A stretch of 64,000 nucleotides of DNA from contig NZ_JAQMHX010000007.1 in assembly GCF_028331445.1 (NCBI RefSeq), positions 248,001-312,000 on the forward strand, read 5' to 3'. The position numbers and the translations under genes are program-made. Positions 20,566 through 28,161 of this stretch are shown here, piece by piece. Position 1 is the first letter of the stretch, and the number at the start of each line of letters is the position of its first letter. The DNA is from Candidatus Phyllobacterium onerii (GTDB lineage Bacteria; Pseudomonadota; Alphaproteobacteria; Rhizobiales; Rhizobiaceae). The notes beneath the pieces were generated by a model. It worked only from the letters and a program-made list of their open reading frames with translations, searched no databases and was not told where the DNA came from.

Positions 20566-21207
20566 TTAGAGATGGTGGTGATAGCCTTCTTTAACAAGGA
20601 AATCGAACGCATCCGCGACAGATGCAGGGATGGATTGCGCTATCTGGAAGCCTTTGGACGGATAGTCGCGTATTCGCTGCACGTCGCCGACCATTTCGTG
20701 GACGAACATTTCAAACGAGTAGGCTTCGATCGGTTGTTCTTCGAAGCGCGTCATTGGTGCAGTGACGAGTGCCGATACTTCGGGCCATTGTGCCCGGACC
20801 GTCGCATAGGCGCGGCGCTGGGTCTGGGGCTTGGTGACAATGATGATGCGAGCCACCTGACCCTTCGCCATTGCACGTGAAAAGCGGATGTTCTCCCCGA
20901 TATTGGTGGCTTGCGGTTCAATCAGGATCGCGTCCGCAGGAACACCCCGTTCCCTGGCACGACTGGCAAACGCGTCAGCTTCACTGCCATCGAACAGATT
21001 GTTGGTCCAATTGCCGGATTTGCCGGTAAAGAGAATTTTTTTGGCCATGCGCTGGTGAAACAGCTCGGCGCAACGATCGGCGACGCGCAAGTCGTAGCTG
21101 CCGAGACCAATGATCACATCGACCTCAGACAGTTCGTCATAGATGAGATGAAAATTCCACAGCGTTCTTGCCGCCTGCAAAACGGCAGGTGAAAAAGCGC
21201 GTTCCAT
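20566..21207 (-). CDS. YdcF-like DUF218 protein
   Basis: A 213-residue protein of the YdcF/SanA (DUF218) group. The N-terminal DVIIGLGSYDLRVADRCAEL stretch, the KKILFTGKSGNWT segment and ATNIGENIRF are characteristic. Relatives bind S-adenosylmethionine or influence envelope polysaccharides, but the biochemical role is unsettled. I see no clear transmembrane segment. The ATG shares its first base with the stop of the upstream metallopeptidase gene, so the two are probably translated together. Confidence 0.78.
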   Translation of the reverse strand: MERAFSPAVLQAARTLWNFHLIYDELSEVDVIIGLGSYDLRVADRCAELFHQRMAKKILFTGKSGNWTNNLFDGSEADAFASRARERGVPADAILIEPQATNIGENIRFSRAMAKGQVARIIIVTKPQTQRRAYATVRAQWPEVSALVTAPMTRFEEQPIEAYSFEMFVHEMVGDVQRIRDYPSKGFQIAQSIPASVADAFDFLVKEGYHHHL

Positions 21208-21965
21208 CAGTTGAAATCGATAGCCTGCAAGGCGCTGCCATTGCGTTTCAGCCAGGCTTTGCAGCGCTCTGTGTCGGGGCAAAGCTCGCCGCACAATTTC
21301 CAGAATTTCGGACCGTGGTTCATCTCTTTCAAATGGGCCACTTCATGTGCGACGAGATAGTCGATAACCGGTGGTGGCGCCATCATGATGCGCCAGGAAA
21401 AAGATAATGTGCCGTCCGATGTGCATGAGCCCCAGCGGCTCTTTGTATCTTTCAGGCGAACAGCCTTTGCGCGCCGCCCAACAGTTGTCGTGTGACGGGC
21501 GACGAGCATTTCCAGGTCGCGTCGCGCCTCTCGTTTCAAGAAGTCGCCAACGCGCCGGGCGAGATGCGGACGGTCGCCGTAGACGATCAGCCTTGGCCCC
21601 TCCGCTCCGTTTTCCTGCCGCACAGTTCCACGCTTTGCTGGTTCGTGCACGATGAGATGTGGCACGCCGCGTACGGGGATCTTCACACCCGGGCGTACGT
21701 TCGGTTGATCGGGCATTTTCGCAATGCGGGTCTCGATCCAGCCTTCGTGACGGACGAGAAATTTTTCGACTTCCCGCGCAGGTATGCCCGGCGGCACGGT
21801 CATGCGTAGACCCTTGCCACCCGCATCGATGCGCAGTGTCAACCGCGTCGCTCGCGGATTTTCCATGACCCGCAGCGGCAGGACCCGGCCCGCGACCTCA
21901 TAACTCCGCTCGGCTTTAAGCGTCGCGGATTGTTTCGGCGGGCTGCGGAACAGGGACAGGATCAT
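21207..21965 (-). CDS. YgjP-like M48 metallopeptidase (DUF45)
   Basis: A 252-residue protein of the YgjP/SprT-like metal-dependent hydrolase family. The zinc motif HEVAHLKEMNH near residue 207 gives two histidines and the catalytic glutamate, with a third histidine a few residues later. SRWGSC before the motif is another family signature. No signal peptide is seen, so it should act in the cytoplasm. Substrates are unknown. It is the first gene of a pair with the YdcF-like gene. Confidence 0.87.
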   Translation of the reverse strand: MILSLFRSPPKQSATLKAERSYEVAGRVLPLRVMENPRATRLTLRIDAGGKGLRMTVPPGIPAREVEKFLVRHEGWIETRIAKMPDQPNVRPGVKIPVRGVPHLIVHEPAKRGTVRQENGAEGPRLIVYGDRPHLARRVGDFLKREARRDLEMLVARHTTTVGRRAKAVRLKDTKSRWGSCTSDGTLSFSWRIMMAPPPVIDYLVAHEVAHLKEMNHGPKFWKLCGELCPDTERCKAWLKRNGSALQAIDFN

Positions 21966-22069
21966 AGAACTACTTTAATTGATTCGAGCAAAACCGGTGA
22001 GACAAAACAGAGGCGGCGCCACAAGGCGCCGCCATAGTAATCGAATTTCCAGGAACCGACCTTAAGTCC

Positions 22070-22522
22070 CTATTCCTGGTCGGCGTCATTCACACCTGGA
22101 ACAGAACCCGAAGGTTTCTTTGGCGCAGCATTCCGCTCGGCCATGAAACGATCGAACTCTTCCCGGTCCTTGGCGCGCCGGAGCTCGCGGGCATAGTCTT
22201 CGAATTCGGTTCGCATCTCTTCGAGCTTGCGGCGTTCTTCGTCGAGCCGCTGCAGTTCCTTCTCGCGCCACTCGTCAAAGGCGACATTGCCAGTACCGAA
22301 TGGGCCGCGGCCGAAATGCTGAGAACGGCGGCTGCGGCGGAACGCACCGCAAACATTATCGGCCGCATTGTTCATTTCGTGCTTGAAACCGCCGAAACGG
22401 TTGCCCCAGACAATGTAGGCAAGCATGGCCAAACCGAGAGGCCAGAACAACATGAACCCGATAATCATCAGAGCGATGGTCGCCGGAGACCAGCCTGGAC
22501 GGATTAAAGCAGAAGTGTTCAT
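22070..22522 (-). CDS. DUF2852 membrane protein
   Basis: A 150-residue protein with one long hydrophobic segment at about residues 14-41 that may be a hairpin, then a glycine/arginine-rich linker and a highly charged C-terminal helix (about residues 80-140) with coiled-coil character. This is the layout of DUF2852, a family restricted largely to alphaproteobacteria and without known function. It stands alone, with about 100 bases on either side to minus-strand neighbours. Confidence 0.78.
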   Translation of the reverse strand: MNTSALIRPGWSPATIALMIIGFMLFWPLGLAMLAYIVWGNRFGGFKHEMNNAADNVCGAFRRSRRSQHFGRGPFGTGNVAFDEWREKELQRLDEERRKLEEMRTEFEDYARELRRAKDREEFDRFMAERNAAPKKPSGSVPGVNDADQE

Positions 22523-22629
22523 CTAAAGCCCTTCCCTATCACAAAAGCCCGGCCCCTATTGGCCGATTGATATCGACATGGGAAAGACTTTGCGGCTTTT
22601 CAAGAAACTGTGATTTCAAATGCTCCAAA

Positions 22630-23784
22630 TCATTGAAATACGAAACGTTTCTTTGCGTAGTCGATGGCTATGACGAGAAGTCCAGCCACCAGGGCCCAAA
22701 AGGCGGCGCCGATCCCTGCAATGCTAATACCGGAGGCCGTGACGGCAAAGGTAACGATCGCCGCCAGCCGCTCATGTTCGACTTTGAGCGCCAGCGACAG
22801 GGCATTGGTAAACGCCCCGATGAGCGCGAGACCCGCGACGAGGGCGATGAGCGGCGCAGGCAATACAGCAAACAGGGCAACCAGCGACGCCCCAAAAATC
22901 GCAAAGATCAGATAGGACAGTGCATAGAACGGGCCGGTCAGCCAGCGCTTTTCCGGGTCGGGATGCGCGTCCGGACCGGTGCAGATCGCAGCAGAAATTG
23001 CCGCCATGTTGCTTGTGTGAGCGCCGAACGGCGCCGTGATAAGGGAAACCAGACCGGTGACCTGCAGTGCCGCCGCCGTTGGCGGCTCGTAGCCCGCTGC
23101 GCGAAGCACGGCAAAGCCCGGCAGGTTCTGCGATGCCATGGTGACCAGATAAAGCGGCAACGCCAGGCCGATCATCGCGCGCATGTCGAAGACCGGCATG
23201 ATGAGTGTAAGCGTCGAAAGCTCGACACCGGGGACGCTGGCAACACGGCCGCTGACAAAAGCATAAATCACCCCACCGAAAAGGACGGCCAGCACCGCCA
23301 TGGCCGGGTTGAACAGGCGGATGATGAAGAAGAGCGCGATGAGAGGCAGTACAAAAACCGGGTCTATGGGTATGGTTCTCGCGGCGCCGATCAGGAACGC
23401 AAACAGCACACCGGCCAGCATGCCCGACGCTATCGATGCCGGAATCTTGGAGACAAAGGCAGAAACCGGTTTGATCAACCCGGTGAGAATGATCGCTATC
23501 GCGGTGACGATGAACGCCCCCACCGCCTGTGGCATGGTAAAGCCTATCGAGCCCCCGATGAGCGCCAGTCCGGGCGTTGACCATGCGGCTATGATCGGCA
23601 TCTTGTAACGCCAGCTCAGATAGCCTGTCGCGAGGAACATCGCGAGACAGCATGCAGTCACCCAGCTTGCAGTTTCGGCCTGCGTGGCGCCGAGTGCCTG
23701 CGCTGCCGCGATGATAAGTGCAAGCGTTCCGCCAAAGCCGACGACAGCAGCGACGACAGCGGAAGCGATCACGGAAAAGCGCAT
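22630..23784 (-). CDS. benE: BenE-family benzoate/H+ symporter-like transporter
   Basis: A 384-residue integral membrane protein with about 11-12 hydrophobic segments and no soluble domain. Family-type motifs include FGGTLALI near the N terminus, STPGLALIGG near residue 85 and TAPFGAHTSNMAAISAAIC near residue 248. BenE proteins are assigned to benzoate uptake by proton symport, but no benzoate catabolic gene is nearby, so the substrate is open. ATG 23784 lies 13 bases after the hydrolase stop; a TTG at 23832 is an alternative start. Confidence 0.85.
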   Translation of the reverse strand: MRFSVIASAVVAAVVGFGGTLALIIAAAQALGATQAETASWVTACCLAMFLATGYLSWRYKMPIIAAWSTPGLALIGGSIGFTMPQAVGAFIVTAIAIILTGLIKPVSAFVSKIPASIASGMLAGVLFAFLIGAARTIPIDPVFVLPLIALFFIIRLFNPAMAVLAVLFGGVIYAFVSGRVASVPGVELSTLTLIMPVFDMRAMIGLALPLYLVTMASQNLPGFAVLRAAGYEPPTAAALQVTGLVSLITAPFGAHTSNMAAISAAICTGPDAHPDPEKRWLTGPFYALSYLIFAIFGASLVALFAVLPAPLIALVAGLALIGAFTNALSLALKVEHERLAAIVTFAVTASGISIAGIGAAFWALVAGLLVIAIDYAKKRFVFQ

Positions 23785-23797
23785 GGAGCCTGGGAAC

Positions 23798-24589
23798 CTA
23801 TTGGAACGGATGAAGGAGTTTGACTCTTTCAACCATTGAAGACACGGTTCGGGTCAGAAGATCAAGGTCTTGCGGACGCGACAGGCGATGATCGCCGTCG
23901 CGCACCAGCGTAATCGTCACATCGTCGACGGGCAGGTGATCCATTAATCGCAGGGCATGGGTATAGGGCACGTCCTTGTCCTCCATACCTTGAAGGATGT
24001 GGACAGGACAATCGGTCTGGATGACACCCTTCAAAACCTGGTTGGTCTTGCCGTCTTCGAGCAAAGCCTTGGTATAGATGTAGGGTACGGACGAATAATC
24101 GGACGGTTCTTCCATATAACCGCGTTCGGCGATCTGCCGGCGCTGATCATTTGTCAGTTGCGGCTCGACGAGTTCCGAGGTGAAATCCGGCGCCGGTGCA
24201 ATGAGCACCAGACCTGCGACCCGCCCGCCTTCACCAGTCCTTTGCAATTCCTCGATCATGCGCAAGGCGATCCATCCGCCCATGGACGAGCCGACAAGGA
24301 TTTGCGGGCCGGAGGAAAACGCGCGAAATACTGCAAGGCTTTGCTCCAGCCACAACGAGATCGTGCCATCGCGGAATTCGCCGCCGGATTCGCCATGGCC
24401 CGAATAGTCGTGCCGAAGGAAGGCCGCACCGCGTTCCGCGGCCCACTGATCCAGCCATTGGGCTTTGCTGCCCAGCATGTCCGAGTAATAGCCCCCCAGC
24501 CATACAATGCCGGGCGTGCTGCCTTCGCGGCGGCGCAGTGCAATATCGAGGCCGTTGACGGTCAGGAACTGGGGCAGGGGTGCATTCAT
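23798..24589 (-). CDS. Alpha/beta hydrolase
   Basis: A 263-residue serine hydrolase. The nucleophile elbow is GSSMGGW near residue 103, the HDYSGHGESGGEF segment before it is typical, and DGDHRLSRPQDL near the C terminus supplies the catalytic histidine. There is no signal peptide. ATG 24589 has a CGGAG site seven bases upstream on the minus strand. It is probably co-transcribed with the BenE-like gene and divergent from infC. The substrate is unknown. Confidence 0.88.
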   Translation of the reverse strand: MNAPLPQFLTVNGLDIALRRREGSTPGIVWLGGYYSDMLGSKAQWLDQWAAERGAAFLRHDYSGHGESGGEFRDGTISLWLEQSLAVFRAFSSGPQILVGSSMGGWIALRMIEELQRTGEGGRVAGLVLIAPAPDFTSELVEPQLTNDQRRQIAERGYMEEPSDYSSVPYIYTKALLEDGKTNQVLKGVIQTDCPVHILQGMEDKDVPYTHALRLMDHLPVDDVTITLVRDGDHRLSRPQDLDLLTRTVSSMVERVKLLHPFQ

Positions 24590-24787
24590 AAGGGTAACTC
24601 CGTGTCGTGATCGGCCTTTTGCCACGGCAAAGTTCATCGTTGAAGTCCGCAACATTGCATAAATCTGAAATAAACCTATGTTTGATTGGCGTGATTTTTC
24701 CCAAAAATAATGATATTGGCATGCGCCCGCGCACAGAAGCATTGCGGCCCCGGCCTGACGGTGCTATTTGCGGGTCCGAAATAATTC

Positions 24788-24805
24788 AAGGAGATTACTG
24801 CCATT
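24788..24805 (+). promoter_or_regulatory. Shine-Dalgarno and ATT start codon of infC
   Basis: AAGGAG at 24788-24793 sits nine bases before ATT at 24803. ATT is the rare start codon of infC used in E. coli for feedback by IF3 itself. The frame from this ATT reads [20 protein letters not shown], the expected N terminus of IF3 in this group, and there is no ATG in frame between here and the conserved part. Confidence 0.85.
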
Positions 24806-25339
24806 CGTCGACCCTTTAGAGCCCAGGTGGTCCAGAAAGATGGACCTCGTTCCAACCGCGATATCCGCGTACCTCAGGTACAGCTCATTGATGCCGAAGG
24901 TGAAAACCACGGCATAGTCACTATTCAAGCAGCACTGGCGATGGCCGATGAGGCTGGACTCGATCTCGTCGAGATCGTGCCCAATGCCGAGCCGCCGGTC
25001 TGCAAGATCGTCGATCTCGGGAAGCTGAAATACCAGGGCCAGAAGAAAGCTGCTGAAGCGCGCAAGAAGCAGAAGACCGTCGAAATCAAAGAGATCAAGA
25101 TGCGCCCGAATATCGACACGCATGATTATGATGTGAAGATGAAGGCGATCAAGCGTTTCTTCGAAGAGGGCGACAAGGTCAAGGTGACATTGCGGTTCCG
25201 TGGCCGTGAAATGGCTCACCAGGAACTCGGCATGCGGCTTCTGGATCGCGTCAAGGAAGATACGGTCGAAATTTCCAAGGTCGAGGCCGAGCCAAAGTTA
25301 GAAGGCCGCCAGATGATGATGGTTCTGGCGCCGCGCTGA
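24803..25339 (+). CDS. infC: Translation initiation factor IF-3 (ATT start)
   Basis: A 178-residue IF3 with the N-terminal domain ([19 protein letters not shown]), the lysine-rich linker and the C-terminal domain ([18 protein letters not shown], GRELxxxELG-type end). It binds the 30S subunit and proofreads initiator tRNA selection. The start is ATT 24803; a GTG at 24827 in the same frame would drop eight residues and has no good ribosome site. The rare start makes its own synthesis sensitive to IF3 levels in E. coli; the same control is inferred here. A strong terminator follows, separating it from rpmI-rplT. Confidence 0.96.
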   Translation: MRRPFRAQVVQKDGPRSNRDIRVPQVQLIDAEGENHGIVTIQAALAMADEAGLDLVEIVPNAEPPVCKIVDLGKLKYQGQKKAAEARKKQKTVEIKEIKMRPNIDTHDYDVKMKAIKRFFEEGDKVKVTLRFRGREMAHQELGMRLLDRVKEDTVEISKVEAEPKLEGRQMMMVLAPR

Positions 25340-25355
25340 AGCCAACAAACTTCCA

Positions 25356-25385
25356 TAGAAAAGCCGCCTTCGGGCGGCTTTTCTA
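25356..25385 (+). terminator. Terminator after infC
   Basis: TAGAAAAGCCGCC pairs with GGCGGCTTTTCTA around a TTCG tetraloop, 17 bases after the infC stop. The TTCG loop makes this a very stable hairpin. Confidence 0.93.
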
Positions 25386-25410
25386 TATGAATCGAATTCG
25401 AAGGGCCATC

Positions 25411-26037
25411 ATGGCGGAACTGAACTCTCTCAAAGACATGTCCCGGTTTCAACATCGCAGACGCATTGCCGTTGCAATCGTCATCGGGCTGATCCTGGTT
25501 GCCCTTCTCACCATTCGCTCCGCATGGAGCAATGATCGCGTGCATGAGTATATCGAGGATTTCGGTATCGGCGTGATTGTCCTGACGATTCTTGGACGCA
25601 TGTGGTGCACGCTCTACATCGGCGGACGCAAAAGCTCGGAGATCGTCCGTCTCGGGCCCTACTCGATGAGCCGCAATCCCCTCTATGTCTTCAGCACGAT
25701 CGGCGCATTCGGCATCGGCATGATGACCGGCAGTCTGACTGTGTCGCTCGCGCTCGCTGTGATTTGCTACATTGCCTTCCAGTTCGTCATCACGGCCGAA
25801 GAGGGTTATCTCGAAAAGGTGTTCGGCGAGACCTACACAAACTATAAGCGGGAAGTGCCGCGCTTCTTCCCCAAATTATCCCTTTACAAAGAAACCGAAG
25901 TGCTGACCGTCAAGTCGTCCATGCTTTATAGGACGCTTACAGATGGACTGGTGTTCTTCGTATCCTATCCATTGCTCGAGTTCGTGGAATATCTGCAAGG
26001 CGAACACATTTTGCCGGTTCTGTTACGCCTCTACTAG
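25411..26037 (+). CDS. Isoprenylcysteine carboxyl methyltransferase-family membrane protein
   Basis: A 208-residue membrane protein with about four to five hydrophobic segments. The motif RLGPYSMSRNPLYV near residue 84 and the EEGYLEKVFGETYTNYKREVPRFFP stretch near residue 134 (shown here only as its ends, EEGYLEKVFG and REVPRFFP) are typical of the ICMT/PEMT methyltransferase group. In bacteria the substrates are generally unknown lipids or small molecules. ATG 25411 is preferred over ATG 25387, which lies against the infC terminator and has no ribosome site. Confidence 0.82.
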   Translation: MAELNSLKDMSRFQHRRRIAVAIVIGLILVALLTIRSAWSNDRVHEYIEDFGIGVIVLTILGRMWCTLYIGGRKSSEIVRLGPYSMSRNPLYVFSTIGAFGIGMMTGSLTVSLALAVICYIAFQFVITAEEGYLEKVFGETYTNYKREVPRFFPKLSLYKETEVLTVKSSMLYRTLTDGLVFFVSYPLLEFVEYLQGEHILPVLLRLY

Positions 26038-26066
26038 GCTTTTCGCCGGCTCACGCGATTCAACTG

Positions 26067-26094
26067 TTGCGCTTTTTCTGACTTCTGGTAATAA
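26067..26094 (+). promoter_or_regulatory. Candidate promoter of rpmI-rplT
   Basis: TTGCGC (26067-26072) and TAATAA (26089-26094) are separated by 16 bases, a reasonable sigma-70 promoter. Transcription would begin near 26101, just before the hairpin at 26105. Confidence 0.45.
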
Positions 26095-26104
26095 GCACGC
26101 GTTC

Positions 26105-26140
26105 AAACCGCCCGGCAGGGCATGCCGTGGCGGTTTTGTA
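26105..26140 (+). terminator. Hairpin with T run in the rpmI leader (terminator or attenuator)
   Basis: AAACCGCC (26105-26112) pairs with GGCGGTTT (26129-26136), with an inner CGGCA/TGCCG stem and a following TTTTG. It could end the upstream methyltransferase transcript. Because a promoter-like sequence lies just before it, it could instead be an attenuator in the rpmI leader. Confidence 0.75.
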
Positions 26141-26173
26141 TGCTTTCAGGCTTTGGTCGGCCTGAAGTCAAAA

Positions 26174-26210
26174 ACGAGAGGCAGTCATTTCGCAGAAATG
26201 GCATAGGCCT
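26174..26210 (+). promoter_or_regulatory. Leader hairpin upstream of rpmI (copy 1 of a pair)
   Basis: GTCATTTC and GAAATGGC form an eight-pair stem around a GCA loop, inside the context ACGAGAGGC...CATAGGCCT. A near copy lies before pheS at 26961-27002 with different bases but the same pairing. It ends about 20 bases before the rpmI start. Confidence 0.5.
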
Positions 26211-26230
26211 AAAAAATCAGGAGTAGCAAA

Positions 26231-26431
26231 ATGCCCAAGATGAAGACCAAATCTGCTGCCAAGAAACGGTTCAAGATCACCGGAACTGGCAAAATCAAAG
26301 CCGCCGCCGCTGGCAAACGCCATGGCATGATCAAACGTTCGAACAAATTCATTCGTGACGCGCGCGGCACGATGGTTCTTTCCGAGCCAGATGCGAAAAT
26401 CGTGAAAAAGTTCCTGCCTAACGGTCTCTGA
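26231..26431 (+). CDS. rpmI: Ribosomal protein bL35
   Basis: A 66-residue basic protein with the family signature [15 protein letters not shown] at the N terminus. It is part of the 50S subunit. CAGGAG lies nine bases before the ATG. It is followed after 39 bases by rplT, the usual pairing. Confidence 0.98.
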   Translation: MPKMKTKSAAKKRFKITGTGKIKAAAAGKRHGMIKRSNKFIRDARGTMVLSEPDAKIVKKFLPNGL

Positions 26432-26470
26432 TCGGGCAAACGTTATCCATCTCAGTAAGGAGATCATATC

Positions 26471-26872
26471 ATGGCACGTGTAAAACGGGGCGTTACGTCC
26501 CACGCCAAGCATAAAAAAGTTCTGAAGCAGGCCGAGGGTTTCCGTGGCCGTCGCAAGAATACCATCAAGACTGCCAAGGCCGCTGTCGATCGTTCGAAGC
26601 AGTACGCTTATCGCGACCGCAAGAACAAGAAGCGTACTTTCCGCGCGCTCTGGACCCAGCGTATCAACGCCGCTGTCCGCGAACATGGCCTGACATACAG
26701 CCGTTTCATCGACGGTCTGTCGAAGTCGGGTATCGAGGTTGACCGCAAGGTTCTGTCGGATCTCGCGATCCACGAGCCGGAGGCATTCGGCTCGCTCGTG
26801 GTTTCTGCCAAGAAGGCGCTTGAATATCTCAAGAATACAACTCCGAACGCTTTTGAAGGCGCTGTTCACTAA
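26471..26872 (+). CDS. rplT: Ribosomal protein bL20
   Basis: A 133-residue basic protein with the family motifs [19 protein letters not shown] and GFRGRRKNT. It binds 23S rRNA early in 50S assembly, and in several bacteria it represses its own operon. AAGGAG precedes the start. A strong terminator follows, so pheST is transcribed separately or by read-through. Confidence 0.98.
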   Translation: MARVKRGVTSHAKHKKVLKQAEGFRGRRKNTIKTAKAAVDRSKQYAYRDRKNKKRTFRALWTQRINAAVREHGLTYSRFIDGLSKSGIEVDRKVLSDLAIHEPEAFGSLVVSAKKALEYLKNTTPNAFEGAVH

Positions 26873-26911
26873 GCCAGCGCTCCCAAAGCATTCCGGAAAT
26901 TTAGATTTGGG

Positions 26912-26944
26912 AAACCCGCGCTGGCTCGGCTGGCGCGGGTTTTT
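26912..26944 (+). terminator. Terminator after rplT
   Basis: AAACCCGCGC pairs with GCGCGGGTTT across an 11-base loop, followed by further T residues. Confidence 0.92.
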
Positions 26945-26960
26945 CGATTTTTCTGCATCG

Positions 26961-27002
26961 ACGAGCAAGAGGCGGTTATTTCGAGAGAAATGACAGGGGT
27001 CT
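26961..27002 (+). promoter_or_regulatory. Leader hairpin upstream of pheS (copy 2 of a pair)
   Basis: GTTATTTC and GAAATGAC form an eight-pair stem around a GAGA loop. The flanks ACGAG...AGAGGC and CAGGGGTCT match the copy before rpmI. Two stem positions differ from copy 1, yet pairing is kept. It ends 24 bases before the pheS start. Confidence 0.5.
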
Positions 27003-27026
27003 CAAGAAACCAACAGGTGAAGAACG

Positions 27027-28109
27027 ATGGACGACCTGGTACAACTGGAAAGCGTGCTTGCCGCGCAGATTGAGTCAGCCAATGACGAAGCGGCCATCGA
27101 GGCCGTCCGTATTGCAGCTCTCGGCAAGAAGGGCTCGATCTCGGAAAAGCTGAAGTCGCTCGGGTCCATGTCGCCGGAAGAGCGGCAGTTCCAGGGACCT
27201 GCCATCAATGGGTTGAAGAACCGCATTACTGAAGCACTCACCGCGCGCAGAAGTGCGCTCAAGGATGCCGCGATCACCTTGCGTCTTGAAAAGGAAAAGG
27301 TGGATGTCACGCTTCCTGTACGCGCCGCGCCGGCAGAGCGGGGGCGTATCCATCCGATCAGCCAGGTCGTCGATGAAATCACTGCGATCTTCGCAGATAT
27401 GGGCTTCTCCATTGCCGAAGGTCCGGATATCGAGACCGACTACTACAACTTCACCGCGCTCAATTTTCCCGAGGGTCACCCGGCTCGCGAGATGCACGAT
27501 ACTTTTTTCTTCAATCCCGACGAGAACGGCGAGCGGCGGGTGCTGCGTACCCATACGAGCCCGGTACAGATTCGTACGATGGAAAATCAGAAGCCGCCGA
27601 TCCGCATCGTTATTCCAGGTAAGACCTACCGCATGGATAGCGACGCCACCCATTCGCCCATGTTCCACCAGGTTGAAGGGCTGGTCATCGACAAGTCGGC
27701 CAATGTCGCCAACATGAAATGGGTGCTCGAAGAATTCTGCAAGGCGTTCTTCGAAGTGCCGTCGCTGAAGATGCGCTTTCGCCCGTCCTATTTCCCCTTC
27801 ACCGAGCCATCGCTGGAGGTCGATATCCAATGTGACCGCTCCGGCAAGGAAGTGAAATTCGGTGAAGGCAACGACTGGATGGAAATTCTTGGCTGCGGCA
27901 TGGTGCATCCGAATGTGTTGCGCGCCGGCGGTCTCGATCCGGATGAGTATCAGGGGTTTGCCTGGGGCATGGGCATCGATCGTATCGCAATGCTGAAATA
28001 TGGCATGCCGGACCTGCGCGCCTTCTTCGATGCCGATGTGCGTTGGCTCCAGCACTACGGTTTCCGCCCGCTCGACATGCCGACGCTGTTCGGAGGCCTG
28101 AGCGCCTAG
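27027..28109 (+). CDS. pheS: Phenylalanyl-tRNA synthetase alpha subunit
   Basis: A 360-residue class II synthetase subunit. An N-terminal coiled-coil region (residues 1-100) is followed by the catalytic core: motif 2 around [12 protein letters not shown] near residue 170, and motif 3 [13 protein letters not shown] near residue 320. It charges tRNA-Phe with PheT as an alpha2-beta2 enzyme. It is 52 bases upstream of pheT. Confidence 0.98.
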   Translation: MDDLVQLESVLAAQIESANDEAAIEAVRIAALGKKGSISEKLKSLGSMSPEERQFQGPAINGLKNRITEALTARRSALKDAAITLRLEKEKVDVTLPVRAAPAERGRIHPISQVVDEITAIFADMGFSIAEGPDIETDYYNFTALNFPEGHPAREMHDTFFFNPDENGERRVLRTHTSPVQIRTMENQKPPIRIVIPGKTYRMDSDATHSPMFHQVEGLVIDKSANVANMKWVLEEFCKAFFEVPSLKMRFRPSYFPFTEPSLEVDIQCDRSGKEVKFGEGNDWMEILGCGMVHPNVLRAGGLDPDEYQGFAWGMGIDRIAMLKYGMPDLRAFFDADVRWLQHYGFRPLDMPTLFGGLSA

Positions 28110-28161
28110 CGGCGCCTGACCTCAAGTCTCCAAAAGATTAAAATGCGAAACGAGTGAAATC

